Assembly (NCBI RefSeq): GCF_028745505.1
Contig: NZ_JAQZZL010000001.1
Span: 124,001 to 188,000 of the forward strand
Direction: 5' to 3'
Source of the DNA: Lentisphaera marina
GTDB lineage: Bacteria > Verrucomicrobiota > Lentisphaeria > Lentisphaerales > Lentisphaeraceae
DNA length: 64,000 nucleotides
Each line of letters begins with the position of its first letter. Within the stretch, counting starts at the first letter, position 1. A program made the translations under genes and the position numbers. Below are positions 9,273 to 20,776 of this stretch, one piece after another. The notes beneath the pieces were generated by a model. The model saw nothing but the letters and a program-made list of their open reading frames with translations. It ran no database searches and was not told where the DNA came from.

Positions 9273-9652
9273 AAAAGAAGGCCAAACATTTAAAGACTGG
9301 CCAAAAAGGTGAAGCTATGGCCCTGCGCCAACTACGGCGCTGCGGCTTTGAAATATTGAGAAAAAATTACTCCCTAGAACATATAGGCGAAGTTGATATT
9401 ATTGCTCGAGATGGCGCAACGCTATGTTTTGTAGAAGTCAAAAGTCGTCATCAAAATAAAACTCTAGACGTCCAACCTGCACAGGCGATTGATGCCAAGA
9501 AAAGACAACGTATTGCGAAGTGCGCAAAGTACTATCTTAAAAAACACTCCTTACTGCACTGTTCTTTTCGTTTTGATATTGTTGAAGTAGTTCTTGGTAA
9601 GTTTTTTTGGCAAGATAAGGTCTGTATTAGAACTCATGCTTTTGGGGAATAA
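9269..9652 (+). CDS. yraN: YraN/UPF0102 family endonuclease-like protein
   Basis: A 127-residue UPF0102 protein with the restriction-endonuclease-like core: KGEAMALRQLRR near residue 12, GEVDIIARDG near 45 and FVEVKSRH near 60, giving the E...D...E-x-K arrangement. The family is widespread, nuclease-like, and of uncertain biological role, probably in nucleic acid processing. It starts with TTG inside the stop of the methyltransferase gene, which argues for translational coupling. Its end lies four bases from the convergent symporter-fusion gene. Confidence 0.88.
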   Translation: MKKKAKHLKTGQKGEAMALRQLRRCGFEILRKNYSLEHIGEVDIIARDGATLCFVEVKSRHQNKTLDVQPAQAIDAKKRQRIAKCAKYYLKKHSLLHCSFRFDIVEVVLGKFFWQDKVCIRTHAFGE

Positions 9653-9656
9653 AATT

Positions 9657-11807
9657 TTACCATAGCTTTAGTACATCACTACCAAAACACCAACGCTTTT
9701 TAACTACCTCAGCCCCCTTACCTAAAATCCAATAATCGTAGTTCTCTTTCTCAAAGCCATTTATTTCTTGTACTTTTAGCCATTGATTTAAGTAAGTCAA
9801 GAAACTTGCATCTCTCTCTGCTACTGCGCAAGCTAAAGCATAACGATGCACACTTGGCTTAGGTATCACCACACTATAGCCAGGGTGGTACAAGGTCCAA
9901 GCACTTCCTGCTTCTGCCGAAATCAGCAAAGCATCAAAATCGTTGTTCTCGGAGAAATACTCTCTTTCATCAGAAATAAACTGAAGCTCAATATTAGGCA
10001 TTTTCTGCTCAATTGTATCAACGAATGGATTATTATCTAACACAGCGATTTTATAAGGATTATTTAAGCGATTTTCTTTCTTCGATAACTCTTTTTTCAT
10101 ATGGTCTTTCGTTACCAAAGCTAAATTAACCGTCATTACAGGATCCGAAAAACGTACACGATTGAGTAAGTCTGGTGAAAATGGCAAGCCGGACATCGCA
10201 ATATCAATACTACCATTCTCTAAGAGCTCAGACATATTATCACGATCAAAGGGTATAAACTCTATTTTACACTTCAGGTTATGAGCCAAGCGATGAGCGT
10301 ACTGAACATCAAAACCTCTAACTTCGCTTTGTTTATTTAAGTAAGTAAATGGCAGGTTTGCTTTCCGGTAACCAATACGAATAGCCCCACGTTCTAAGAC
10401 ACGCGTTTTGAGGTCTTTATCAAGCTGAGACTTTAATTCGGGCACTTTAGTAAATACAGTATTCTCTACAGGGTTGTAGATCTTTAAACGACTGAGAACT
10501 TCTCTTTTATTTTCAACATTTTTAATTGTTGCAGAAAAATAAAATTTCATTCCGACAAATGCCAATAAAGTTATAAGCATGGCCGGTATATTCGCCTTAA
10601 AAAGCTGGATAAAGGTAATCTTAAAACCCTCGGTCATAAATCTTATGGATATAAGAGTTAATGACACTAAGTGTATAGATGCTAATAAAATACCAAAACG
10701 CTTAGTCACAATTTCGGCCAACATAAACAGCTGGTACATATCTTCTGGTATCTGATAACTATTCAGTAAAAAAGGAATCGTTAAGCTTTTAGCACCAAAA
10801 CTACTTAGCAGACCCGTAAGGGCGAAAGATGGATAACTGGTCAAAGGAACTTCCGTATTAACAAACCAACCTGCAAATAAAACGAACAAGAGGCTCATCA
10901 CTTTCGCTAAATTTGGAAAGTTGAATGATATGGGAATAATAACATCAGCAAGTTCTTCATTTGTCTCATTAAGCCTTCCATTCATCTCCATAATTTTCTT
11001 GGAGCTATCCGCCAACATGGGTAGCACAATGAATAAGTTATTAAGTGTAAAAGCTGCTATTAATGGGTCTTTAATGCACTGGAGAATATCTTTATATTTA
11101 TATCCTGTGATAGAACTAATTAGTGCCGGCAAAATAATAAAGGTCATTAAAATACAACAGACTACATAGGTGATAATAAAAACTTGTAGACGTTGTAATT
11201 CATCAGGTGAGATAGTCCCAGCCGCATTTGCTGTGATCGCAAAAACACCTATTGGAGAAAGACTTACCAGCTTTTTAGTAATCTTTGAAATGGCATCATT
11301 TAAGGTATTGAGATTATTCATCAAATGCTTTTTGGGTTCAATAGTAATTAAAGCAACACCTAATGCCATGCTAAAAATCACCACCGCTGGAACCGCTGAA
11401 CTAGCTAAAGAATGAAATGGATTTGATGGTATATACAAATCATAATAATTAATAACTTTCGGCATAGCGACGGAACTCGCCTGAAAGAAATTCGCATTTT
11501 TTAATTCCGGAAAAACAAAAGGAACACACAATAACATAGCAATTGTGATAGCCCAGAGAGCCACAATAACCACACCGCCGCGAATAGCTAAGTTTTTTGC
11601 TTGCTCAAGAGAGAGTCCACCCAAGCCTTTGATCATCGATATTGTGATATAAGGCAGGATGGTCATCTGCATTATTTTAATAAATGCGTAACCTACATGG
11701 GACATCCATGCACATTTCTCACCAAAAAACAAGCCAACAACAAGGCCCAGACCAAGACCAATTAAAATCTTGGTGGACAGAGTCATTTTTTTCTTTTCTT
11801 TCGTCAT
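9657..11807 (-). CDS. Dicarboxylate/amino-acid symporter-like protein fused to a periplasmic solute-binding domain
   Basis: A 716-residue fusion. Residues 1-430 are a polytopic SDF (DAACS, GltP/DctA-like) transporter: MTLSTKILIGLGLGLVVG start, SPIGVFAI segment and multiple hydrophobic helices. Residues about 470-700 are an extracytoplasmic family 3 (amino-acid type) solute-binding domain with GAIRIGYRKANLPFTY, GFDVQYAHRLAHNL and IDIAMSGLPFSPDL. The transporter half is unusual: the Ser-rich HP1 loop reads FTLNNLFIVLPML and the NMDGT motif reads NFPNLAK, so the usual sodium/substrate ligands look lost. It may be an atypical transporter or a receptor. It is monocistronic, 28 bases downstream of thiC. 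Confidence 0.82.
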   Translation of the reverse strand: MTKEKKKMTLSTKILIGLGLGLVVGLFFGEKCAWMSHVGYAFIKIMQMTILPYITISMIKGLGGLSLEQAKNLAIRGGVVIVALWAITIAMLLCVPFVFPELKNANFFQASSVAMPKVINYYDLYIPSNPFHSLASSAVPAVVIFSMALGVALITIEPKKHLMNNLNTLNDAISKITKKLVSLSPIGVFAITANAAGTISPDELQRLQVFIITYVVCCILMTFIILPALISSITGYKYKDILQCIKDPLIAAFTLNNLFIVLPMLADSSKKIMEMNGRLNETNEELADVIIPISFNFPNLAKVMSLLFVLFAGWFVNTEVPLTSYPSFALTGLLSSFGAKSLTIPFLLNSYQIPEDMYQLFMLAEIVTKRFGILLASIHLVSLTLISIRFMTEGFKITFIQLFKANIPAMLITLLAFVGMKFYFSATIKNVENKREVLSRLKIYNPVENTVFTKVPELKSQLDKDLKTRVLERGAIRIGYRKANLPFTYLNKQSEVRGFDVQYAHRLAHNLKCKIEFIPFDRDNMSELLENGSIDIAMSGLPFSPDLLNRVRFSDPVMTVNLALVTKDHMKKELSKKENRLNNPYKIAVLDNNPFVDTIEQKMPNIELQFISDEREYFSENNDFDALLISAEAGSAWTLYHPGYSVVIPKPSVHRYALACAVAERDASFLTYLNQWLKVQEINGFEKENYDYWILGKGAEVVKKRWCFGSDVLKLW

Positions 11808-11834
11808 CCCTTTTCCAGAATTTAACCTAAGCGA

Positions 11835-13703
<1,869 letters not shown>

Positions 13704-13756
13704 TTAATAAATCTGCTCCAAAATAAGTTTTTTTTAGACTTATTCCACAGTTAGAA

Positions 13757-13785
13757 CAAAAAAAGACCCGGACTTATTCCGGGCC
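13757..13785 (-). terminator. Rho-independent terminator of the LamG-like gene
   Basis: Read on the minus strand: stem GGCCCGGA/TCCGGGTC with an ATAA-containing loop followed by a run of seven T. It lies between the stop of the LamG-like gene (13811) and the thiC start (13688), so thiC must have its own promoter in the remaining ~70 bases. Confidence 0.88.
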
Positions 13786-13810
13786 TTTCAAAAAGTAGAT
13801 TATGTAAGTC

Positions 13811-14767
13811 TTAGAAATTGCTTGCTTTTATATCCGATTCAATCAAATATGATTTAATTTTTACATTGTCGATTGCCATCTTCAAGCCTGATTTCCCTGG
13901 AGAAAAAGTAATATATTCACCTGAATTTCTACGAAAGCCATCTTTCAAAGAACTGGAATTTTTAGTGGTCATTACAACTTCACCGTTAAACAAAACAATA
14001 TACTTACCGAGGAAACTATTCCATGAAATCGCAATATGATTCCATGCGCCATCTTTAAATGCATCCGCATTCATCTTTTTATCACAAAGAAAGTCAAAGT
14101 TTTGGCTCATGTATAAGCCATTTTTTTTCATCTCAGCTAATTCTTTCTCTGCATCATTTGCATAACGTTCTTTTAGGTCTTTTTCGACTTCTACATTTTC
14201 TGTCTCACTCAAAGGGCGATCATTTACAATATTATAACGCTTGCGATACATCCCTTCTTGCTCTTTAAGATCGGCTTCGAAATTCTGAGTTTTTTCTTCA
14301 ATGATTTTTTCAACTGTCGGCAATTCTGCTACAAAAGTCGTAGCTCCACGCAAACTAAAACGACCAAATTTATCTAAAACTAAAGATAAAAAGGCCTCAC
14401 TACCACGCTCTTCTACAATGATAGCTTCCTTATCTTTAACACCGAAGTCATTTTCAGTCGCCTTCAACCAAAAACCAACAGTAGCCACATTGGTGTCGTA
14501 AAATTTTTGGCCTACACGCAAGCGACCTTCGCTACGCCCTTTACCTTCGGTCAAATCGAGGGCATAACCTTCTTTACCAGCAATAAATTTAACTGAACCC
14601 TTAGTATAAAAATTGGACACCTCACCTGCAGCGGGAACAATTTGCGATGTATAACGGCTTACCTGCTTCACTTCTGCAGTATTAAAATTTTGATGATAAG
14701 TACTATCATCAGCAAGAAGAGCTGAACTCATCAATGCTACTGCACCTAAAAATAATGTATTTCTCAT
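13811..14767 (-). CDS. Exported LamG/concanavalin A-like domain protein with a coiled-coil insertion
   Basis: A 318-residue exported protein. The start MRNTLFLGAV (14767) is chosen because GAGGAG lies nine bases ahead; an in-frame start five codons earlier has no such site. A signal peptide ends near ALLADD. Beta-strand regions typical of LamG folds flank a charged helical stretch: TVGFWLKATENDFG (about 90-105) and, at the end, DGAWNHIAISWNSFLGKYIVLF and MAIDNVKIKSYL. The middle (about 145-225) is Lys/Glu-rich and looks coiled-coil. Such secreted lectin-like proteins are common in Lentisphaerota and Planctomycetes. Ligand unknown. A strong terminator follows. Confidence 0.72.
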   Translation of the reverse strand: MRNTLFLGAVALMSSALLADDSTYHQNFNTAEVKQVSRYTSQIVPAAGEVSNFYTKGSVKFIAGKEGYALDLTEGKGRSEGRLRVGQKFYDTNVATVGFWLKATENDFGVKDKEAIIVEERGSEAFLSLVLDKFGRFSLRGATTFVAELPTVEKIIEEKTQNFEADLKEQEGMYRKRYNIVNDRPLSETENVEVEKDLKERYANDAEKELAEMKKNGLYMSQNFDFLCDKKMNADAFKDGAWNHIAISWNSFLGKYIVLFNGEVVMTTKNSSSLKDGFRRNSGEYITFSPGKSGLKMAIDNVKIKSYLIESDIKASNF

Positions 14768-14920
14768 ATAAAAACTCCTCAATTAATAAAATTCACTAAA
14801 TAGACAATGATAAATTAATGAGGCCTTAGTCTTATGCAACCAAAAAGTTAATCGTATAGAGCCTGTCCTAAGAAAAAACCAACAAATCAGTACTTTTTCT
14901 TGTCTGCATTAACTTTAAGC

Positions 14921-15676
14921 TTAAAACTTAGAATGATTTGCCAAGCTCGCAAAAAGTTTGGTAAGCGAATTACATTGAGCTTGCTCTAGCACCTCGTCCT
15001 TGCATCCACTATAGACAAGTAAGCCTTTATGTAAGACCAATAATTTGTCACATAAATTCTCTGCTTCATCAAAATAATGTGTTGAATACATCATCATGCG
15101 CTGCGGACTTCGCATTTTCTTTATAAAGTCGGTCACTTGCAAGCGCGCCACGGGATCTAAGCCCGTTGTGGCCTCATCTAGAATTAATAAGTCTGGACCA
15201 TGGATGAGCGCTCGGCAAATGTTTACTTTTTGTTTTTGTCCTGTTGAGTATTTATCTGTATAACGATCAACAAAATCGGCCATTTCCAAACGTTCGACAA
15301 AGTCATTAATTTGATTTTGTAAATCCCCCTCATCCATGGAGCACATGCGTCCAAAAAACTCCAAAGTCTCTCTTCCTGTCATGCGTTTGTAAAGCCCTGT
15401 ACTCCCCGACAAAAAACCAACATGATTCCGAATTTTTTCATTTGCCTGCTCGTCGCCTTCAATATTATATTGAGAACCATTAAGCGAAAGCGAACCTTCG
15501 CTAGCTTTTAGTGTGGTCGCTAAAATACGTAAGAGTGTTGATTTACCGGCGCCATTCATCCCCAATAAACCGGCAGTATCACCAGGAGCTAATTCAAAAC
15601 TAGCGTTTTTAAGTGCGTGTACCTCACCGGTACGTGCATCTCCAAAAGTACGACTGAGCCCCTTAACAATTAACAT
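14921..15676 (-). CDS. ABC transporter ATP-binding protein (NatA-like)
   Basis: A 251-residue ABC ATPase with Walker A GMNGAGKST (near residue 39), signature YSTGQKQKVNICRAL (near 143), Walker B LLILDEATTGLDP and the switch His in YSTHYFDEAE. The sequence type is that of NatA/export ATPases. No permease gene lies on either side: upstream, one base away, is the site-2 protease gene, and downstream is the LamG-like gene. In related bacteria the membrane partner may sit elsewhere. The exported substrate is unknown. Confidence 0.9.
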   Translation of the reverse strand: MLIVKGLSRTFGDARTGEVHALKNASFELAPGDTAGLLGMNGAGKSTLLRILATTLKASEGSLSLNGSQYNIEGDEQANEKIRNHVGFLSGSTGLYKRMTGRETLEFFGRMCSMDEGDLQNQINDFVERLEMADFVDRYTDKYSTGQKQKVNICRALIHGPDLLILDEATTGLDPVARLQVTDFIKKMRSPQRMMMYSTHYFDEAENLCDKLLVLHKGLLVYSGCKDEVLEQAQCNSLTKLFASLANHSKF

Positions 15677-15677
15677 A

Positions 15678-17279
15678 CTAAGAAATCTTAATTAATGACT
15701 CTACTTCTGACTTAGGTATTTCTTTCACCAATTCCCTTGTATCAACTTCTCGGCGCACATCATTAAATGTTGCGTAAAGCGCAAAAGTCATAAGTAAAAG
15801 CATGAACACTACGTAGATCGGCTGCAAAATCCCTGCGGGAACTTTGCGACGAGTGACCATCTCTAAGATAGCAATGACAATGTGACCACCATCTAAGACA
15901 GGGAAAGGTAGTAAATTAAAAATTGCCAAAGCCACATTAATCATTAAGACAAAACTCAAGCCTTCTACAAGACCAGATTGGCGAACGGTCTTATACATCC
16001 CACTAGAGATACCCACAAAACTTGACATCATCGAAATATCTACACCAGATTTAGGCGACACAAGCGCCTTCACTGTATCGTAAGTATTTTCCACAACTCG
16101 CGTAATCTGCACAACAGGATTAATTTTCTGTATGTCCATTTTTGGACCTACCCCAAGTTGCTTATAGCTGTGCGTAGGAACAAAAGCCAAATCTACTTCT
16201 TCATCACCACGACGAATTTTCATCTTCATCATCTCATTTTGATGCCGTGAAACTACTCCTTTAAAATCTTTGAGGTCGCTAACGGGATAACCGTTGACTT
16301 CTACAATTTCATCCCCTACTTTCATACCACCTTCTGCAGCAGGCGACTCAGCAACAACATCCATAACTCGAGGGAAGTCGCGAAAAATCATCCCCGCTCT
16401 CGCACTACTTTTCACTTGTGGACTAATTGTTAGAGTTTTTTCTTGACCATCACGCTCAATGACGAAAGTGAATTCACTTCTTTCGTCGGAATTGATAATA
16501 TCACCAATTTGATAAAAGTAGCTGATTTTCTGATCATCAATTTGCTTGATAACATCACCACTTTGTAAACCGGTTTCCTCTGCAGCTGAGTCCTTTGCTA
16601 TGCCTCCTAAATCTGCCGCATATAGAGATTCACTATCAAAACTCATTAAACGCAAACCTTCGTAATCCTTATTACCTTTAGGAGTGAAAGGACCTATGAG
16701 TAAACCTTTTTGGTCGCCTCGATCCACTTTCAAAGTGACGTCATCTCGCATGACGTATTCCATCATCGTCAATTGCTGACTAGTTGCAGCTTTACCATTA
16801 ATTTCTCGAATGATGTCTCCAGACTTTAAACCCTTAGTGAACTCCACTGACTCTTTGGGAACCTTGGTAATTAACAAGCCTTCTGCCACAGGCGGCACGG
16901 GCTTGCCAACAAAATAAATTATCGTCCCCAAAACTAAGGCAAATAAAATGTTAAATAACGGTCCGGCTAAGGCCGTAATAATCCTATCGATTGGTTTTGC
17001 TTCAGGCAGTGGTTTACCATCTTCAGTTTGAGGTTCATTGGCCGCATCCATCTGGGGCAATGCCACATAACCTCCCAAGGGCAACCATCCAATGATGAAA
17101 TCTATGTTTTTCCATCTTTTTGACAAAATCCTGTGACCAAAACCAATGGAAAATTTATCGACATGCATCTTCCTCCACAAGGCGGCTAACATGTGCCCCA
17201 ATTCGTGAATAAATATACTAAAGCCGAAAAAGAATGCGACAAAAACAATTGATAAAATCCCTGCTAAGGCATCTGGCAT
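15678..17279 (-). CDS. rseP: RseP/RIP-family site-2 metalloprotease with PDZ domains
   Basis: A 533-residue inner-membrane zinc protease that cleaves transmembrane segments. HELGH lies in the first helix (near residue 25) and the second zinc-ligand motif LPFPVLDGGH near 455. Between them are two or three PDZ-like repeats, for example SGDVIKQIDDQKI and VGDEIVEVNGYPV, which makes the protein longer than E. coli RseP (450 residues). Helices at the N-terminus, around 100-120 and at the C-terminal end complete the fold. No sigma or anti-sigma gene is adjacent; it is followed at once by an ABC ATPase gene. Confidence 0.93.
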   Translation of the reverse strand: MPDALAGILSIVFVAFFFGFSIFIHELGHMLAALWRKMHVDKFSIGFGHRILSKRWKNIDFIIGWLPLGGYVALPQMDAANEPQTEDGKPLPEAKPIDRIITALAGPLFNILFALVLGTIIYFVGKPVPPVAEGLLITKVPKESVEFTKGLKSGDIIREINGKAATSQQLTMMEYVMRDDVTLKVDRGDQKGLLIGPFTPKGNKDYEGLRLMSFDSESLYAADLGGIAKDSAAEETGLQSGDVIKQIDDQKISYFYQIGDIINSDERSEFTFVIERDGQEKTLTISPQVKSSARAGMIFRDFPRVMDVVAESPAAEGGMKVGDEIVEVNGYPVSDLKDFKGVVSRHQNEMMKMKIRRGDEEVDLAFVPTHSYKQLGVGPKMDIQKINPVVQITRVVENTYDTVKALVSPKSGVDISMMSSFVGISSGMYKTVRQSGLVEGLSFVLMINVALAIFNLLPFPVLDGGHIVIAILEMVTRRKVPAGILQPIYVVFMLLLMTFALYATFNDVRREVDTRELVKEIPKSEVESLIKIS

Positions 17280-17382
17280 AAAATTAACCTCTTTTTTCTA
17301 AAATCTGATTACCGTTCTACAATATTTAATCTAGTATATGCTCAATAAGCCTTCTTTCAATGATCATAGGACGACTCACGTT

Positions 17383-18057
17383 ATGAAAATCTCTGCTTTC
17401 AAACCACAAGAAATCATCATCTCTCCATCTATACTCGCCGCAGATTTCGCAAACCTTGCCCCTGAGGTCAAAAGTGCTTATGAAGCCGATGCACAATTTC
17501 TCCACCTTGATGTCATGGATGGCCAATTCGTACCCAACATTTCCTTCGGTCCTGGAGTCATATCCAAATTGAAACCTCACTCAAAAGCTCTCTTTGATGC
17601 TCACCTCATGATTTGTCATCCACAAAACTATATCGAGGAATTTGCTAAGTCAGGTTGTGATCACGTTACTTTTCACATCGAGTCTGACTGCAATGCCCAA
17701 GAAGTCATTGATCAAATCCACTCTCATGGAATGAGTGCGGGCCTAACTTTAAAACCTGGCACTCCGATTGAAAGTATCCTACCCTATGTCGATAAAGTTG
17801 AAATGGTTTTAATCATGACGGTAGAACCCGGCTTTGGTGGCCAAAGCTTCATGCATGACATGGTTGAAAGAATAAGCATAGTCCGTAAACTAGCCGATGA
17901 AATAAACCCTAACCTTCACATACAAGTTGATGGTGGCATCAATAAAGAGACATCTAAAATTGTTCGTGAAGCAGGTGCTAACGTGTTAGTTGCGGGAACC
18001 GCATTCTTTCGCCATCCCGAAGGAATGAGTACCGCAAAAATAGATTTAAGCTCTTAA
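17383..18057 (+). CDS. rpe: Ribulose-phosphate 3-epimerase
   Basis: A 224-residue TIM-barrel enzyme interconverting ribulose-5-P and xylulose-5-P in the pentose phosphate pathway. ISPSILAADFANL, HLDVMDGQFVPNISFG, HLMI, MTVEPGFGGQSF and QVDGGI are all the family signatures, including the metal and acid/base residues. The start at 17383 is preferred because AGGA lies ahead and the protein then begins just before the first strand; an ATG 45 bases upstream lacks a ribosome binding site. It stands alone on the plus strand between two minus-strand blocks. Confidence 0.95.
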   Translation: MKISAFKPQEIIISPSILAADFANLAPEVKSAYEADAQFLHLDVMDGQFVPNISFGPGVISKLKPHSKALFDAHLMICHPQNYIEEFAKSGCDHVTFHIESDCNAQEVIDQIHSHGMSAGLTLKPGTPIESILPYVDKVEMVLIMTVEPGFGGQSFMHDMVERISIVRKLADEINPNLHIQVDGGINKETSKIVREAGANVLVAGTAFFRHPEGMSTAKIDLSS

Positions 18058-18118
18058 TTCAAAACAGACTCGGACTAAACTTATGCTTATACCGTAAGAG
18101 CACATATAATTTGTAAAA

Positions 18119-20773
18119 CTACTCTTTAACGATAACGGGCTTATATTCTAACCAATCTTCATCCGCTTCATTAAAGAGCTGAAAACGCTCCATTTCTCTA
18201 GCTAGACTTTGTGGCTTATCAGGAACAACCATAGTTATACCACCATGAATGATTGTTGATAAAGTTTCTGTACTCAATTTTACACCAAACAAACTGACAT
18301 CCATGCCCATTGCAGTCGCATTATAGAAAATCGAGTTACGTCTAACTAAATAAGAGAATTCCGGATCAATAAATAAGCGCATCTCAACTCCAGTTGAATC
18401 TGTACTTAATTTAAATGCTTCAATACTTCCAATTTTTATCTGCCTATAAAAAACCGGAGAGCCCACACCTAAACTACTTAAGCGCTCACCTTTAAGAACT
18501 ACCCTCAAGCCTTCTTTATTAATTGTATCAGCAGGTGCGGATTTCAAGAGTTCAAAATGAGATAAGCTATCCTGACGAAGCCCCTTATTCACTTTAATAA
18601 ATGCACCTGTTACAATAGCTGCTGGGTTCTTAACTTGGTCAATATTAAACTCAAAATCTTCAATCCAAAAGATTGAGTCTTCTGCTAGAACATCTTTATA
18701 CTCTTCTTGGATCAAGGTATCATAGCGTAATACATCTCGCACTAAACTTACTTTAGTCACTTGCCCTATAGTAATAGTTTTGTAAGTGATTTCACTACCG
18801 ACTTTTAAACCTGACTCAAGCTCAGAGCTAAAACTTACTTCTATGTAAGAACTTTGAGCGTCATCTGAATTTTCGTATAAATTAAATTCATCTGGCAATG
18901 GGTCTTTACTAAAATCCAAAGGAGTTACATATGAAATCCCACCTGAAATAATACTTTCCACTGATCCTGTCACTAATTTTAACCCAGTCATATCTGCCTT
19001 GACTTCAAAGCCGCTCAAATCAAAAAACTTTGTGGATGCATTTACAGTATCTTTATAATCCCCTGTAATATAAATATCAACTTCTACTAAAGAGCTTTTC
19101 TTATTCAAATTATAAGACATGACTTTACCAACATCTATACCCTTGTAAATAATAGGTGAATCTTTTTTAATAGAACCAAGTTCCTTGCTTATAATGGTAT
19201 AAAAAGCGCCACCATCTTCGGTGTAAATCTTATCTTTATAAGCTTTATGACTACCGAACAAAGAAAAAGTACTTTTCGGAACTTTATTACTTACATCTTT
19301 CGTCACTAAAGAGATCCCTGAATGAATCATCGAACTCAAGGACCCAACATTAAAGTACATACCTTTCAAGGAAATCTCACCTTCAACAGCACCTTGTAGA
19401 TAAAATGAAGACGTTTCATTCACTAAATGCTTATATTCATCCGCTATAACAATATCAAAATCAACTTCATCCCCACCTTGTGTAATTCTTGAGCTAGTAA
19501 GCATCCCAATAATCAAATCATTATAGACGACATTAACTCCTGCCTTTAAATTATACGATTGATTCGCTTTCAAACGTAAATTCAAGCCTTCCATAATTGG
19601 CGGTGCAGTATTTAATGTGAATTCATTTATTAAATCATTTGATTTTGTGTGAGTTTCAAAAGTTATATATGGTCCTCTAGCCAAGGCATCTAAGCCTTGG
19701 ACCTTAGTGAGCCCAATTTTGGGTTCAACAATCCAAAAGTAAGCATCCTTATTAGCTAAATGACGAAAATCTTTATTTAATTTAAGCTCAAATGTTGTTT
19801 CATCCTGCTTTGGATGATAAGACACCTTTTCAACAACACCTGCATGGATCCCTTTGTAGTATACATAAGTTGATTTCTCATCTATATTATAACCCTGTGG
19901 AGATGTAAGGTATATCAGATCATCTGCTAGAGCAGTTGCCTCATAATCTTCATATAATGTGTATTCAACACTGCCTTCACTGATTGCTTTACTATTCTCG
20001 GGCGAGCTCAATGATATACCACCTGCAATAACTGAAGCCAATGAATCCATACTAACACGAATACCTGCAAGTGATGCGCGTATATCAATCCCAGAGATCT
20101 TCCAGAATTTTGTTTTTTCTTTAATCAAGTGAGCATATTTTTCTTGAATATGAATAGAGTACTCAACACCTTGCTTTGTTAAAACAACATTCTCCACGTC
20201 TCCAACTACTATATCGCGAAACATGACAGGAGCACCTATTTTTAAATCGGAAGAATCCGCCAATAACTTGAACCTTAGCCCAGGATCAAAGGCATCGACC
20301 GGCGCGGTTGATTCCGCTTCAAAATCAAATTGATCTGGTAGACCCGCTAGTTTTATTTTGTCTTTACTTGGTGGCATCACCCCTATATAAACACCACTCA
20401 AAATAGTAGATAAACCACTAATCTCAGTCAAACTCACTTTTGGTTCAACTTTCCAAAAAATAGTTCCTCGTTTAGAAATGATCGCGGCTTTCTTCTCTAA
20501 AGTTAAAGTGGCATCTACCTTTGTAACGTCATTTTTATTAACTTCCAAACCCGTTATTTGTCCGATCTTAATGCCATTATAAACAAGAGGTGTTTTATCT
20601 ACAGTTAAACCTTCTCCACTATCAAAAGTTATAACAACCTCAAAGCCTTTATTATCAAAAAATTTAAAAATCATCAGCCCTGCTACTGCCATAGCTACAA
20701 TAGGGATAATCCAAACTACGTAAATTGGTTTTTTACTTTTCACCACTGCTTTTTGTTCCATCACATCTACCAC
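18119..20773 (-). CDS. Seven-MCE-domain protein (LetB/PqiB type, lipid transport across the periplasm)
   Basis: An 884-residue protein with one N-terminal transmembrane helix (about 16-38) and seven MCE repeats. Each repeat is recognisable by a strand-turn motif such as TPLVYNGIKIGQI, APVMFRDIVVGDV, STYVYYKGIHAGVV, VNVVYNDLIIGML, SPIIYKGIDVGKV, SEITYKTITIGQV and SPVFYRQIKIGSI. Seven stacked MCE rings match LetB (YebT), which forms a tube between inner and outer membranes for lipid movement. Two PqiA/LetA-like genes directly upstream complete the system. The start is GTG at 20773; an ATG four codons later is possible. Confidence 0.9.
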   Translation of the reverse strand: MVDVMEQKAVVKSKKPIYVVWIIPIVAMAVAGLMIFKFFDNKGFEVVITFDSGEGLTVDKTPLVYNGIKIGQITGLEVNKNDVTKVDATLTLEKKAAIISKRGTIFWKVEPKVSLTEISGLSTILSGVYIGVMPPSKDKIKLAGLPDQFDFEAESTAPVDAFDPGLRFKLLADSSDLKIGAPVMFRDIVVGDVENVVLTKQGVEYSIHIQEKYAHLIKEKTKFWKISGIDIRASLAGIRVSMDSLASVIAGGISLSSPENSKAISEGSVEYTLYEDYEATALADDLIYLTSPQGYNIDEKSTYVYYKGIHAGVVEKVSYHPKQDETTFELKLNKDFRHLANKDAYFWIVEPKIGLTKVQGLDALARGPYITFETHTKSNDLINEFTLNTAPPIMEGLNLRLKANQSYNLKAGVNVVYNDLIIGMLTSSRITQGGDEVDFDIVIADEYKHLVNETSSFYLQGAVEGEISLKGMYFNVGSLSSMIHSGISLVTKDVSNKVPKSTFSLFGSHKAYKDKIYTEDGGAFYTIISKELGSIKKDSPIIYKGIDVGKVMSYNLNKKSSLVEVDIYITGDYKDTVNASTKFFDLSGFEVKADMTGLKLVTGSVESIISGGISYVTPLDFSKDPLPDEFNLYENSDDAQSSYIEVSFSSELESGLKVGSEITYKTITIGQVTKVSLVRDVLRYDTLIQEEYKDVLAEDSIFWIEDFEFNIDQVKNPAAIVTGAFIKVNKGLRQDSLSHFELLKSAPADTINKEGLRVVLKGERLSSLGVGSPVFYRQIKIGSIEAFKLSTDSTGVEMRLFIDPEFSYLVRRNSIFYNATAMGMDVSLFGVKLSTETLSTIIHGGITMVVPDKPQSLAREMERFQLFNEADEDWLEYKPVIVKE

Positions 20774-20776
20774 TTT

